A stretch of DNA of 38,921 nt from Paracoccaceae bacterium (GCA_902633655.1 CACPHA010000013.1:1-38921), one strand, 5' to 3'; shown: positions 24,286 to 33,213, counted from the stretch's first letter. Translations and numbers: made by a program. The notes: generated from the letters alone by a model not told the origin.

Positions 24286-24393
24286 TTGTATTCAGTCTTG
24301 CAATAGATTCAATTTTTAAAAATACGATACCACGGATTATGATTTTGAAATAGTTTAAAGATTAATCAGTTAGTATACTGAGGGAGATTGAAG

Positions 24394-24978
24394 TTGAAGT
24401 TATTCGTAAATTTATTCCTCATTATTTCCATTCACGTGATTTCAAATTTTTGTTTTGCGGGAGAAACTGAACTTTTTTCAAAGGAAATTATTCTTGTTAC
24501 AGTTATGAGCAACACTACAAAGCGAGGCGGACATTCTAGCTTAATAATTGAGGCGACTGAAAAAGTCATTTTTGATCCGGCTGGTCGAGTTAGGTCAAAG
24601 CTTTTAAAAGAGAAGGCAGATGTTTTGTATGGCATAGATGAAAGTCTTGAAGAATTCTATCTAAGTATTCATGCTCGAGAAACACATCACGTAGTGATAC
24701 AATCAATATTGGTTTCAGATATTGTAGCCCAAAAAGCTTTAAATCTGGCAAAATCTAATGGACCCGTTGCACCAGCTCTTTGCGCCCGTTCAGTTTCAAT
24801 TCTTTTGAGAAAATTACCTGGATTTAGATCAATAAAAGTAACATACTTTCCTGAGAAACTTATGAAAGATTTTGCTAATATTAAAGGCGTTAAAACAAAA
24901 AAGATTTTTGAGTATGATGGGCCTGACAAACACAAGAAGCTGATTGAGTTAGAAAAAAAATACGAATTAAAAAATTAA
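24394..24978 (+). CDS. Exported protein of unknown function, possible permuted NlpC/P60-like fold
   Basis: About 194 residues from a TTG at 24394, which lies 7 bases after AGGGAG (24381-24386); a TTG two codons earlier is too close to that site, and no ATG is available. A signal peptide covers the first ~20 residues (FVNLFLIISIHVISNFCFA-GE). The mature part has GGHSSLIIEATEKVIFDPAG and later ALCARSVSILLRKLPGF. A His in a GHSSL-type motif ahead of a later Cys resembles permuted papain/NlpC-type hydrolases, and I recall similar Rhodobacteraceae proteins with FDPAG and HARET motifs, but no activity is established. It is in AT-rich sequence with two small membrane-protein genes downstream. Confidence 0.7.
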   Translation: MKLFVNLFLIISIHVISNFCFAGETELFSKEIILVTVMSNTTKRGGHSSLIIEATEKVIFDPAGRVRSKLLKEKADVLYGIDESLEEFYLSIHARETHHVVIQSILVSDIVAQKALNLAKSNGPVAPALCARSVSILLRKLPGFRSIKVTYFPEKLMKDFANIKGVKTKKIFEYDGPDKHKKLIELEKKYELKN

Positions 24979-25150
24979 ACCTACTCTCTTAAAAAAAAAC
25001 AATTAATCTCCATTTAAATCGATTTAAGATTCGCAACAATCTAAATTCATGGATGCGATGAAAAAGTCTTTCACACTTTTGTTAACGCTCAAAATATCAA
25101 CTAAAATAGAATTTGGAAAAGTTGGTCCTTAGTTATACCCTAAAAATATT

Positions 25151-25402
25151 ATGAATTTAATCGAATTACAAATGTTCACATGGCCAACTTGGTATACTTG
25201 GGTTACCATTGGATTCATTGGATTAATAATCTTTTCGGTGGCACCGATTAGAATTTTTCTTACAATAGGGTCAGTCTCTATACTTACCGGAGTTCTTATA
25301 AGCCTCAAGATTTTAAATAATAATTATGATGGCTTTATATTTTTTGTTTTAACGTTTTTTATTTTTCATTATATTATGGTCACCTTAATATTCAAAAAAT
25401 GA
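25151..25402 (+). CDS. Small membrane protein of unknown function
   Basis: 83 residues, almost wholly hydrophobic, with about three membrane segments (roughly 16-33, 35-53 and 60-80) and a terminal KK. No family was recognised. Its stop region overlaps the start of the next gene (ATGA at 25399-25402), which supports both as real and co-transcribed. No strong ribosome site is visible before the ATG. A signal-like hydrophobic ORF in AT-rich DNA could be spurious, but the coupling argues against it. Confidence 0.5.
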   Translation: MNLIELQMFTWPTWYTWVTIGFIGLIIFSVAPIRIFLTIGSVSILTGVLISLKILNNNYDGFIFFVLTFFIFHYIMVTLIFKK

Positions 25403-25764
25403 ATACTAAAGCTTCTGATCTGATAAGAGTATTTTCACTTGTACTATATCTTAACAGCATCGCATGTGTTTTGGCTGTAACTACAGTGATTTTACTGGTT
25501 GTTCAGGGGGTGCGGCTGAGCAATGAAAACTACTTTGCATTAGCATCATTTCCAAATTCTATGGCATTTCCCATTTCAACGCTAAACTTGGCCAGCCAGT
25601 TGGTTATCAAAAGCCCAATTTCCAGATTCTCTAAAGTTAAAAAGTTAAAGAGAAGTTTTAACGTGGCGGATCGTATAAATAGATTGAGTTTTGTTCTTTC
25701 GATTATTTTCATTTTACACCACACGAATTACGGAATGTGGGTTTTTCATACCATTATAGGCTAG
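25399..25764 (+). CDS. Membrane protein of unknown function
   Basis: 121 residues with about three hydrophobic segments (residues ~13-36, 48-66 and ~98-118) and a basic central loop (RFSKVKKLKRSFNVADR) that would lie in the cytoplasm. No family was recognised. The ATG overlaps the stop of the preceding small membrane-protein gene, so the two are translationally coupled and could form a complex. It is followed by 536 bases up to the ABC transporter in which I see no convincing gene; a 97-codon open frame at 25836-26129 has no recognisable features. Confidence 0.5.
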   Translation: MNTKASDLIRVFSLVLYLNSIACVLAVTTVILLVVQGVRLSNENYFALASFPNSMAFPISTLNLASQLVIKSPISRFSKVKKLKRSFNVADRINRLSFVLSIIFILHHTNYGMWVFHTIIG

Positions 25765-26301
25765 TCTGACCGGTTCTTTATTCCAGTGACAAAGCTTTTA
25801 AGCATTATGAACTGGTTTCAAAACAGACTTACGGTATGACGCGACAGTCTCGTATCCTGGCCTTTTACAAAGGCAAGAGTGTACCACGAATTCCATTATA
25901 TCTGATATTGAGTTTTACTTCAGGGGCGGAGAACGGTAGTGGGAAACGTTGGGAAATAGCGCCGTACTGGCATTTGCTAGGGGAAGTCATCGTTGCCGAC
26001 CGAATTACTGACTATTTTGCGCTGTATTGCTATGAACCCGGGACTACTGTTATCTCTGAGATCAGAGTGTTAGCATTAATTCAGCGCAGGACTCGCGCTA
26101 GCCGCTCAAGTCATGTTCTTACTTTTTGATTCAAATTATTATGTCAACTTTATGTTCGAATTTAAAAGGAGCTGAATTTATTGTCAGTTTATAATTAACT
26201 TGTCTCACGTTTAAAAAAAAATGCCTAACGTACTTTACAAAAGCTATTGATTCACTGTTTGCTTCGTTTCACTTTTATTTTTTTGTGAAAAGGAGATCGA
26301 T

Positions 26302-27327
26302 ATGAACTTGATCCGAAAAGTCTGTGGAAGTTTAGCCAACATTTTGGGGGTCTTCCTGTGTTTGACCCTTGCTCCTGCTAATGCCGATACAAAAATTTCT
26401 TTCGCTTTGGACTGGAAATTTGAAGGCCCTTCCGCGCCTTATTTTGCGGCGATTGATAATGGCCATTTTGCAGCAGCCGGTCTTGATGTTGAAATATCAC
26501 CAGGTAAAGGATCATTGGATGCCATACCCAAGGTAGCAACTGGCGCTTACCCAGTTGGTTTTGCTGATATCAACTCATTGATTAAGTTCCTTGATCAGAA
26601 CCCTGGGGCTCCCGTGACTGGTGTTATGATGGTCTATGACAAACCACCATTTGCTGTAATTGGCAGAAAGTCACTCGGGATAAATGGTCCCGATGATCTT
26701 GAAGGTTCAGTTCTTGGTGCTCCGCCTCCCGATGGTGCTTGGGCTCAGTTTCCGTCCTTTGCAAAGGCAAATGGAATTGACATGGACAAGATAACCGTTG
26801 AACCTTTAGGTTTCCCCACTAGAGAACCGATGTTGGCCGAAGGAAAGGTAGATTCCGTTACAGGATTTTCCTTCTCATCCTACCTAAACCTCGTTAAGCT
26901 AGGAGTGCCTGAAGAGGATATTTCGACCATCCTTATGGCCGATTATGGCCTGAAACTTTATGGCAACGCGATCATCGCAAACACAGATTTCGCAAATGAG
27001 AATGCAGCCGTTTTAAAAGCCTTTTTAACCGCCATTGCAGCCGGATGGATAGATGCGATTTCTGATCCAACATCAGCAGTTGCTTCTCTTATTAAACGTA
27101 ATCCTGCAGCTGATGCCACCCTTGAAGAGCGCCGTCTGATGTTGGCACTAAGTGCTAATGTTCTTACTGATAATGTGAAGGCAAATGGTATGGGCATGGT
27201 GGAAACTGAGCGTTTAAAAGAGGCGATTACGCAGCTTGGAGAAACATACGAATTCAAGGGTAAACCTGATGTCAGCCTATATTTCACCGACAGGTATTTA
27301 CCAGATGGTGGCTTTAGTTTGGACTAA
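26302..27327 (+). CDS. ABC transporter substrate-binding protein, NMT1/THI5 (NitT/TauT-type) family
   Basis: 341 residues. A signal peptide is cleaved probably after APANA (residue ~28). The mature protein begins KISFALDWKFEGPSAPYFAAIDNGHFAAAGLDVEI, typical of the THI5/NMT1 fold used for thiamine precursors, sulfonates, nitrate and related small ligands. It acts in the periplasm and feeds the ATPase and permease encoded just downstream. A strong ribosome site (AAAAGGAG) precedes the ATG. No TPP riboswitch motif was seen upstream, so thiamine-precursor uptake is not supported. The ligand is unknown. Confidence 0.87.
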   Translation: MNLIRKVCGSLANILGVFLCLTLAPANADTKISFALDWKFEGPSAPYFAAIDNGHFAAAGLDVEISPGKGSLDAIPKVATGAYPVGFADINSLIKFLDQNPGAPVTGVMMVYDKPPFAVIGRKSLGINGPDDLEGSVLGAPPPDGAWAQFPSFAKANGIDMDKITVEPLGFPTREPMLAEGKVDSVTGFSFSSYLNLVKLGVPEEDISTILMADYGLKLYGNAIIANTDFANENAAVLKAFLTAIAAGWIDAISDPTSAVASLIKRNPAADATLEERRLMLALSANVLTDNVKANGMGMVETERLKEAITQLGETYEFKGKPDVSLYFTDRYLPDGGFSLD

Positions 27328-27343
27328 AATTGATAAAGGTAAC

Positions 27344-27370
27344 AAAGGGCGTTCAAATGGTCGCCCTTTT
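27344..27370 (+). terminator. Intercistronic hairpin after the binding-protein gene
   Basis: AAAGGGCG (27344-27351) pairs perfectly with CGCCCTTT (27362-27369) across a 10-base loop, followed by a fourth T and then AAAA. It lies between the binding-protein gene and the ATPase gene. Such hairpins commonly stop some transcripts or protect the upstream mRNA so that the binding protein is made in excess. The short T-run suggests partial termination. Confidence 0.6.
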
Positions 27371-27394
27371 AAAATAATTAAAAGAGCAAGTTTA

Positions 27395-28186
27395 ATGACG
27401 ACTGGTTTTATTCAGATTGAAAACGTCTCGCACACTTACAAAACGCAAACAGGTCCTTTACCCGTTCTGGATAACTTATCAGTGAACGTGCCCCAAAATG
27501 GGTTCACTTCTGTCGTTGGTCCATCTGGATGCGGTAAATCCACATTGACGCGTTTAATCGCGGGGCTTTTGAAACCGGACTCTGGTGTTGTGCGACTTGC
27601 TGGTGAAAAAGTAAGCGAACCAAGAGCAACGGTTGGTATGGCATTTCAAAATCCAGTACTGCTTGAATGGCGTACGATCGTTCAAAATGTTATCCTGCCC
27701 CTAGAAATTGTTGGAAGTGTTAGTAAATTTGCGAAAAGAAAAGATCGAGCTTTAGAGCTCTTGGCATTGGTGGGGCTTTCTGGTTTTGAAAATAAGCGCC
27801 CATCTGAACTTTCTGGCGGCATGCGTCAACGGGCATCACTGTGCCGCGCTCTGGTTCACAAGCCCGAGGTCTTGATCCTCGATGAACCCTTTGCAGCACT
27901 GGATGCTTTTACGCGAGAAGACCTTTGGCAGGTTATGCATAAACTCAAAGAAAAAGAACCATTTACCGGTGTCTTGATAACGCATGATTTAAGAGAATCA
28001 ATTTTTCTGTCTGATCAGGTTGTGGTTTTATCTGGTAGGCCAGCAACTTCCCAATATGTCTTAGACATTCCTCAAAAGGCTCCAAGGGCACTGGATGACT
28101 TATATACAGCAGAGTCGATTGAAATGCTGAATGATTTGCGTCACCAAATTAAAATTGCGCAGGGCAGGGGGAACGAAAAGATATGA
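27395..28186 (+). CDS. ABC transporter ATP-binding protein (SsuB/TauB-like)
   Basis: 263 residues from the ATG at 27395; the open frame extends 53 codons upstream into the binding-protein gene, but the family begins at TTGFIQIENVSHTY. Walker A is GPSGCGKST, the Q-loop AFQNPVLLEWRT, the signature LSGGMRQRASLCRAL, Walker B LILDEPFAALD and the switch THDLRES. All are intact. It powers import of the ligand held by the upstream binding protein. Its stop overlaps the permease start by four bases (ATGA), giving coupled synthesis. Confidence 0.92.
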   Translation: MTTGFIQIENVSHTYKTQTGPLPVLDNLSVNVPQNGFTSVVGPSGCGKSTLTRLIAGLLKPDSGVVRLAGEKVSEPRATVGMAFQNPVLLEWRTIVQNVILPLEIVGSVSKFAKRKDRALELLALVGLSGFENKRPSELSGGMRQRASLCRALVHKPEVLILDEPFAALDAFTREDLWQVMHKLKEKEPFTGVLITHDLRESIFLSDQVVVLSGRPATSQYVLDIPQKAPRALDDLYTAESIEMLNDLRHQIKIAQGRGNEKI

Positions 28187-28938
28187 AAAAAATCGCAATT
28201 CCCTTAATCGCAATGGCCATATTTCTTGTTTTTTGGGAAGCTTTAGTTTGGGTTAACGATTGGCCAAATTACAAAATGGCGTCACCCTCAGACCTATGGC
28301 CGGCCTTTTGGAAGTTCCGAGTACTCTTTTTAAATTACGGTTGGGATACTTTATGGCGCACAGTCGTGGGATTATTACTCGCTGTAGCTGTAGGCGTTGG
28401 GCTTGGCATGGTTATGGGGTTTTCGAAAACTATGAGAGAAGCACTCTATCCACTTCTTGTAGGCTTTAACGCTATACCGAAAGCAACGGTGGTCCCTATT
28501 GTGGCTTTAATTTTTGTGGGTCAGCATGATCTAAATACGATTCTTATTGCTTTCATGATTTCGTTCTTTCCAATTGCTGTTTCTGTGTCCATTGGATTAT
28601 CTACATTAGAACCTGAATACCGTGATATTCTTAGAGCACTCGGAGCATCAAAGGCTGTAATTTTCTGGAAAATTGCGCTTCCAAAAACTTTACCTGAATT
28701 TTTTGGAGCACTGAAAGTTGCAGTCACGTTGGCATTCATTGGCACCAACTTGATGGAGATTGTATCGCCGCATGGTCGCGGCCTAGGTGCGCTCTTTGAC
28801 AGTGGCAAAACAAATGCCGATTATCCTCTAATGTTCGCTGTTCTTATAGCATTGGCCCTACTTGGCATCATTCTTTATTATGTTGTTGTTGCCTTAGAAA
28901 AAATATTTGCGGGTTGGGCTGAACGGGAAGTGATGTAA
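28183..28938 (+). CDS. ABC transporter permease (SsuC/TauC-like)
   Basis: 251 residues with about six membrane segments. The EAA loop that contacts the ATPase is present: LRALGASKAVIFWKIALP followed by KTLPEFF. Membrane topology and length match the binding-protein-dependent permeases of the nitrate/sulfonate/taurine group, which act as a homodimer. The gene is the third in the importer operon and overlaps the ATPase gene. A 12-base imperfect inverted repeat follows it (28954-28989). Confidence 0.92.
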   Translation: MKKIAIPLIAMAIFLVFWEALVWVNDWPNYKMASPSDLWPAFWKFRVLFLNYGWDTLWRTVVGLLLAVAVGVGLGMVMGFSKTMREALYPLLVGFNAIPKATVVPIVALIFVGQHDLNTILIAFMISFFPIAVSVSIGLSTLEPEYRDILRALGASKAVIFWKIALPKTLPEFFGALKVAVTLAFIGTNLMEIVSPHGRGLGALFDSGKTNADYPLMFAVLIALALLGIILYYVVVALEKIFAGWAEREVM

Positions 28939-28953
28939 GAAGTGATATGAAAT

Positions 28954-28989
28954 TTGAAAGATTTGAAGCTTGAACTGTAAATCTTTGAA
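28954..28989. terminator. Possible weak bidirectional terminator or inverted repeat
   Basis: AAAGATTT (28957-28964) and AAATCTTT (28979-28986) form an exact 8-bp inverted repeat with a 14-base spacer, extended to 12 bp with one mismatch. It lies between the permease gene and the convergent crotonase pseudogene. The stem is AT-rich and there is no long T-run, so termination is only possible. Confidence 0.3.
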
Positions 28990-29780
28990 ACCGCCTCCAC
29001 GGCCTTTTTCGCTTGCAAACCGCCTGACGCGAGCAATACATCCTCTCTACAGTTCTGCTTTATTGTTCCACCATTCTTTTCTTAGAGCGTCTTGTTCTTA
29101 TAGTCCGTGCTGGTTTCGCACCGACTAGCGATCTGCCTTCATGCAGCTTTTTGGAAATTGCAAAAGGCTGTTGGCTAGATCCTCTGCTTCCTCGCGTCCT
29201 TGGCCGTCAGGTACAACTTAGTCGCGTAGTCCAATTTGCAAAGTATCTTCTACATCTACTTTTACCCCTGTAAGTACCAGATCCATCGCGCGGCCCTCTC
29301 CAACGAGACGTTGTAAACGGACTGGTCCTTCAACTATCAAAGGAATACCCCAACAACGGCAGTATACGCCCATGTAAACACTTTTTTCCATCACTCGTAT
29401 ATCTGCCCAAAACGCAAGTTCCATCCCACCTACCACAGCAGTGCCAGAGACAGTAGCAATCACGGGTTTGGATAAATTAAGCCGATTTGGTCTCATGGGA
29501 GCCATCGGTTGTTCTCCTTCCGGCGGAAAATCATATATGTCTACAGTGCCTGTACAAGCCAAGTCTGTGACATGTTTCAAATCCCACCCAGCGCAAAAAG
29601 CACCACCTTTCCCCTAAAATACGGCAACTCTAGAATTATCATCGGAATCAAACATTTTAATGATTCAAAAAGTGCCATAGCACTTTCAGGATCCATAGCA
29701 TTACCTACTTCAGGTCGCGCGTGTACAACTGTCCAAATACCGTCCTTTTCATCTATTGAAACTGCAATGCTATTCCTCAT
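28960..29780 (-). pseudogene. Decayed enoyl-CoA hydratase/isomerase (crotonase) gene
   Basis: The minus-strand frame from 29780 starts with NSIAVSIDEKDGIWTVVHARPEVGNAMDPESA, the crotonase N-terminus. A frameshift near 29655 then leads to FDSDDNSRVAVF, a TAG stop, and GGAFCAGWDLKH, the oxyanion-hole region. The frame continues through SGTAVVGGMELAFWADIRV to GLRD and a TAA at 29218. Beyond it the same frame reads VVPDGQGREEAEDLAN, three further stops, and EWWNNKAEL and VRRFASEKGRGGGF, a normal crotonase tail. So nearly the full ~270-codon gene is visible with at least four stops and one frameshift. It fills the gap between the ABC importer and the FAD dehydrogenase gene. Confidence 0.85.
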
Positions 29781-29884
29781 GATGCTACATTCGGATCAAG
29801 CCAGATCGAAGTTTGTCTGAAAAGCCTGAAGTCTCCATAATACAAACACATTATAATGAGGAAAATGAAAAACTTGGTTTACTA

Positions 29885-31303
29885 TTATAATGGACGCAAT
29901 ATAACGCCTGGGTTCATTATACCTCTTGGGTCCAATGCATCTTTAATGGCGCGCATCGCCGAGAGCTTGGCAGGGTCTGCGTACCGTTCTAGGTCAGCAA
30001 GTTTGAGCCGACCAATTCCATGCTCCGCACTTATAGAACCTTCCATCGAGTTCACAAGCTGATGTACTTGATGTCTGATTCTGTTTTGTGATTTGACGTT
30101 GACTTGGTGTAATTTGCCCGGAATTGGAAAAACATTGAAATGAAGGTTCCCATCGCCTAAATGGCCGAAACAGTTAATTCTAAATGCCCCCAAGTTTGAA
30201 ATCAAAACTTTTGCGCGTTCGATAAACTCAGGTATGGCAGACAATGGTAGGGAAATATCATGGCTAGAAATGGAGCCGATTAAACGGTTTGCCTCTGGGA
30301 TATATTCGCGGACAGCCCAGAATTCGTGTCGTTCCCTTTCGGATTGAGCAATTATAGCATTTGTTATAAGTCCTTTTTCTTGCCCCACCGTGAAAAAAGC
30401 GTCAATCGAGCTTTCTCCATCTGTGGTTCCCTCAAATCCAATTTCTAAAAGTACCATCCATTCTGATGCTTCCTTAAAGGGTAATTTAATTTCAGGGAGT
30501 TTCTCACTCAGAAAATCAAAACCTTGTTTGTGTATCAATTCAAAAGCGCTTACCACATTGCCCAAACTTGCCCGTAATGTGTACAAAATATTAATTGCTG
30601 CGCTGGGAGATGCCACTTCCAAAAAAGCGGTGTAGAAGTGGGACGGTTGCTCAAAAAGTTTTAAAGAAGCAGCTGTAATTACACCCAACGTGCCCTCGGA
30701 TCCAATCAACAAGTTGCGTAAATCATAGCCGGTATTATCCTTCCGTAATCGGCTTAGACCGTTCCAGATTTTTCCATCAGGCAGTACAACCTCCAATCCT
30801 ATGCAGAGATCGCGAGCATTTCCATAACGCAACACATTTATACCGCCTGCATTGGTCGCCAGGTTTCCTCCGATTCTTGCCGACCCCTCAGCAGCAAGCG
30901 AGAGTGGAAAGAGCCGATCGACATCGTAAGCTGCGTTTCGTACCTCGGCAAGAGTAACGCCGGCTTCAGAAATCAAAACATTTTCTGATGCATAAATTTT
31001 ACGGATTTTGTTCATTCGTTCCAACGATAAGATCAAAGGTGATGGACCCACCGGCATGATTTGTCCACCAACAAGGCCTGTACCTCCGCCATATGGAATT
31101 ACCGCCACCCTTGCCTCATATGCAGCTTTTATAAGCAAACTTACTTGCTGTGTCGTTTCTGGACGCACTAGTAGAGCCTTTTTGCCCATCCATTGCCCCC
31201 TAGGTTCTTCCAGATAGCGCGGCTCTGCTGGATGGATAACGCCTTCGGGTAGAATTTTCTTCAGATGGCTAATAAAAGTATCATCTACGGCGTGAAGTCT
31301 CAT
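29885..31303 (-). CDS. FAD-linked 2-hydroxyacid dehydrogenase (D2HGDH/GlcD family)
   Basis: 472 residues. Residues ~40-220 form a PCMH-type FAD domain (VIPYGGGTGLVGGQ, then GGNLATNAGG and LIGSEGTLGVIT). Residues ~230-470 form the FAD-oxidase C-terminal domain with HLGDGNLHFNVF and EHGIGRLKL, which carry the metal and substrate ligands, ending with DPRGIMNPG. Family members oxidise D-2-hydroxyglutarate, D-lactate or glycolate, passing electrons to ETF, a quinone or a cytochrome. Here D-2-hydroxyglutarate or D-lactate is most likely; glycolate oxidase would need GlcE and GlcF partners, which are absent. It sits downstream of the cox operon on the same strand. Confidence 0.88.
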   Translation of the reverse strand: MRLHAVDDTFISHLKKILPEGVIHPAEPRYLEEPRGQWMGKKALLVRPETTQQVSLLIKAAYEARVAVIPYGGGTGLVGGQIMPVGPSPLILSLERMNKIRKIYASENVLISEAGVTLAEVRNAAYDVDRLFPLSLAAEGSARIGGNLATNAGGINVLRYGNARDLCIGLEVVLPDGKIWNGLSRLRKDNTGYDLRNLLIGSEGTLGVITAASLKLFEQPSHFYTAFLEVASPSAAINILYTLRASLGNVVSAFELIHKQGFDFLSEKLPEIKLPFKEASEWMVLLEIGFEGTTDGESSIDAFFTVGQEKGLITNAIIAQSERERHEFWAVREYIPEANRLIGSISSHDISLPLSAIPEFIERAKVLISNLGAFRINCFGHLGDGNLHFNVFPIPGKLHQVNVKSQNRIRHQVHQLVNSMEGSISAEHGIGRLKLADLERYADPAKLSAMRAIKDALDPRGIMNPGVILRPL

Positions 31304-31363
31304 TAGAACTGTCCGTCTTTATCCTATTTAATAAACTAGCATTAACTTTTTGTTTGCATAGCT

Positions 31364-31948
31364 CTAAACAATATCTGTCTTCCCACGCCTATCATTACGT
31401 AGGCAAGCATAAAGCACATGCGTACGCCAGCGTCCATTGATCTGGATATACGCCTGCGCTACGCCTTCATATTTAAAACCACATTTTTCAAGCAAACCGC
31501 GAGACGCGTTATTTTCTGGTAGGCAGGCGCTCTCAAGTCTGCTTAGATTTAAGGTACCGAAAGCGTAGCTAACCATGCCTCGCAGTGCTTCCTGCATAAA
31601 TCCGTTACGGGCGTATTTTTGTCCCATCCAATAACCGATTGTGCCAACTTGAGACGGGCCTCTACGAATATTATCCAAAGTGATTGCACCAAGAAGATGC
31701 TTCTCCCTTTTGTGCAATAACATCATGGGGTAAGCCACACCATCATTGATTGATTTCTGTGACCAGTAGACACGTCTCGCAAACGATTTGCGCGTTAGAT
31801 GATCTTTTGCCCATGTCGGGTCCCAAGGTTTTAAAAATTTACGGCTCTCCGAGCGCATCTTTGCCCATTCTGTGAAATCCCGATGTGCTGGTGGGCGAAG
31901 GACTAGGCTCTCGGTCTCTATGCTCACTCTGCGATTGAGAAAGAACAT
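31364..31948 (-). CDS. GNAT acetyltransferase, RimJ-like (ribosomal-protein N-acetyltransferase type)
   Basis: 194 residues covering one GNAT domain. Recognisable are LVLRPPAHRDFTEWAKMR at the N-terminus, GTIGYWMGQKYARNGFMQEAL in the acetyl-CoA region, and RLESACLPENNASRGLLEKCGFKYEG, the usual RimJ/RimL block. It should acetylate an N-terminus or amino group with acetyl-CoA; the protein target is unproven. The ATG overlaps the TGA of the M16 peptidase gene by one base, so it is the last gene of the long cox-thrC operon. Confidence 0.87.
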   Translation of the reverse strand: MFFLNRRVSIETESLVLRPPAHRDFTEWAKMRSESRKFLKPWDPTWAKDHLTRKSFARRVYWSQKSINDGVAYPMMLLHKREKHLLGAITLDNIRRGPSQVGTIGYWMGQKYARNGFMQEALRGMVSYAFGTLNLSRLESACLPENNASRGLLEKCGFKYEGVAQAYIQINGRWRTHVLYACLRNDRRGKTDIV

Positions 31949-33213
31949 CAGGCAGCACAGCTTTGTTTCACATCTTCAAGTTTTGGAGCATGATCGATGG
32001 GTCCGTATAGTGCTAGGGATAATGGAGCTTTCAAAGCGATTTTCTCTGCAAATACGCGCAAGCGTTCCAGCGTTACGCTTTCAATTTTCATGACAGTTTC
32101 TTCTAATTCTGGAACATATCCCCAAATTTGGACTAAACGGGCTAAACGTTCTGCTCGGTTTGAGGCGCTTTCCAATCCCATTAACATTCCTGCTTTCATT
32201 TGAGCTCTGGATCGTTCCAATTCATTTGTGCTAATATCGTCTGCTGCCCTCTTGAGTTCACCAAAGGTAAGCTTCATTAGATCGGGCAACTGTTCTGCAC
32301 TTGTGCCAGCGTAAATCATTGTCATTCCGGTATCACTAAATGCACCAGTTTGCGCAAAGATTGAGTAGCAAAGCCCTTGATTTTCGCGAATTTCCTGAAA
32401 AAGCCGAGATGACATTCCACCCCCAAGTGCCACTGAATAGATCTGAGCAGTATAAATATCATCGTCACGGTAGCTTGGACTTTCAAAGGCAAGGGCCATA
32501 TGTGCTTGCTCTAGATCTTTTTGCTTTCGGTACTCCCCACCAATAAATTTTGCTACCTCAAATTTTTCGGACTTGGCATTGGATGAGAGCGTTCCAAAAC
32601 TTGCTTCAGAAAGTTTTACTATTTCCTCATGATCAATGCCACCTGCTGCAGACAGGATCATGCGTTCGGGATGATAGTGTTCGGCAATAAAACCTTGTAG
32701 ATCTTTACGTGTAAAGCCTTGGACCTTTTTACTAGGACCAAGGATAGTTCGCCCCAGCGCTTGGCTGGGAAAAGAAGTTTCTTGTAGCCAGTCAAAGATC
32801 ACATCATCCGGCGTATCGAGAGTTTGACCAATTTCTTGAAGGATTACACCGCGCTCAACATCAACTTCTTTTTCTTCAAGAACTGAATTTTGCAGAATGT
32901 CGAAGAGAAGATTAATAGACAGTGGAACATCCTCTTTCAAAACGCGTGTGTAATAAGCTGTGACTTCGCGAGAGGTATATGCGTTGATATACCCTCCAAC
33001 ATCTTCAATCATCTCCGCAATTTGAAGGGCGGACCGTACCTTTGTGCCTTTGAACGCCATATGTTCTAGAAAATGCGCGATCCCGTTTTCATTTAATCTT
33101 TCGTGCCGCCCTCCCGCTTTGACCCACACCCCAACTGAAGCGGATTGCATGCCAGGCATATGCTCAGTTACAATTTGGAAACCATTTGAGAGTTTATGAT
33201 GTTGAACGCTCAC
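31948..33213 (-). CDS. M16-family zinc peptidase (mitochondrial-processing-peptidase-like)
   Basis: 421 residues. The inverted zinc motif HFLEH is at 47-51 (His47, Glu50, His51), with a downstream Glu in the EKEVDVERGVILQEI region as the third ligand. The C-terminal half is the inactive M16 domain with the GGGMSSRLFQEIRENQGLCYSI block. Length and motifs match the alphaproteobacterial peptidases related to mitochondrial processing peptidase. No signal peptide is apparent. Its start overlaps the thrC stop (ATGA), placing it in the cox-thrC operon. The substrate is unknown. Confidence 0.9.
   Translation of the reverse strand: MSVQHHKLSNGFQIVTEHMPGMQSASVGVWVKAGGRHERLNENGIAHFLEHMAFKGTKVRSALQIAEMIEDVGGYINAYTSREVTAYYTRVLKEDVPLSINLLFDILQNSVLEEKEVDVERGVILQEIGQTLDTPDDVIFDWLQETSFPSQALGRTILGPSKKVQGFTRKDLQGFIAEHYHPERMILSAAGGIDHEEIVKLSEASFGTLSSNAKSEKFEVAKFIGGEYRKQKDLEQAHMALAFESPSYRDDDIYTAQIYSVALGGGMSSRLFQEIRENQGLCYSIFAQTGAFSDTGMTMIYAGTSAEQLPDLMKLTFGELKRAADDISTNELERSRAQMKAGMLMGLESASNRAERLARLVQIWGYVPELEETVMKIESVTLERLRVFAEKIALKAPLSLALYGPIDHAPKLEDVKQSCAA

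Noticed and set aside
25836-26129. 97-codon open frame between the small membrane proteins and the ABC importer
   Set aside because: No recognisable domain, signal or ribosome site, and no relation to neighbours; likely a chance frame. The opposite strand also gave no clear remnant.
26130-26301. TPP riboswitch in front of the THI5-like binding protein
   Set aside because: I looked for the conserved CTGAGA-type core and stem pattern and did not find it.
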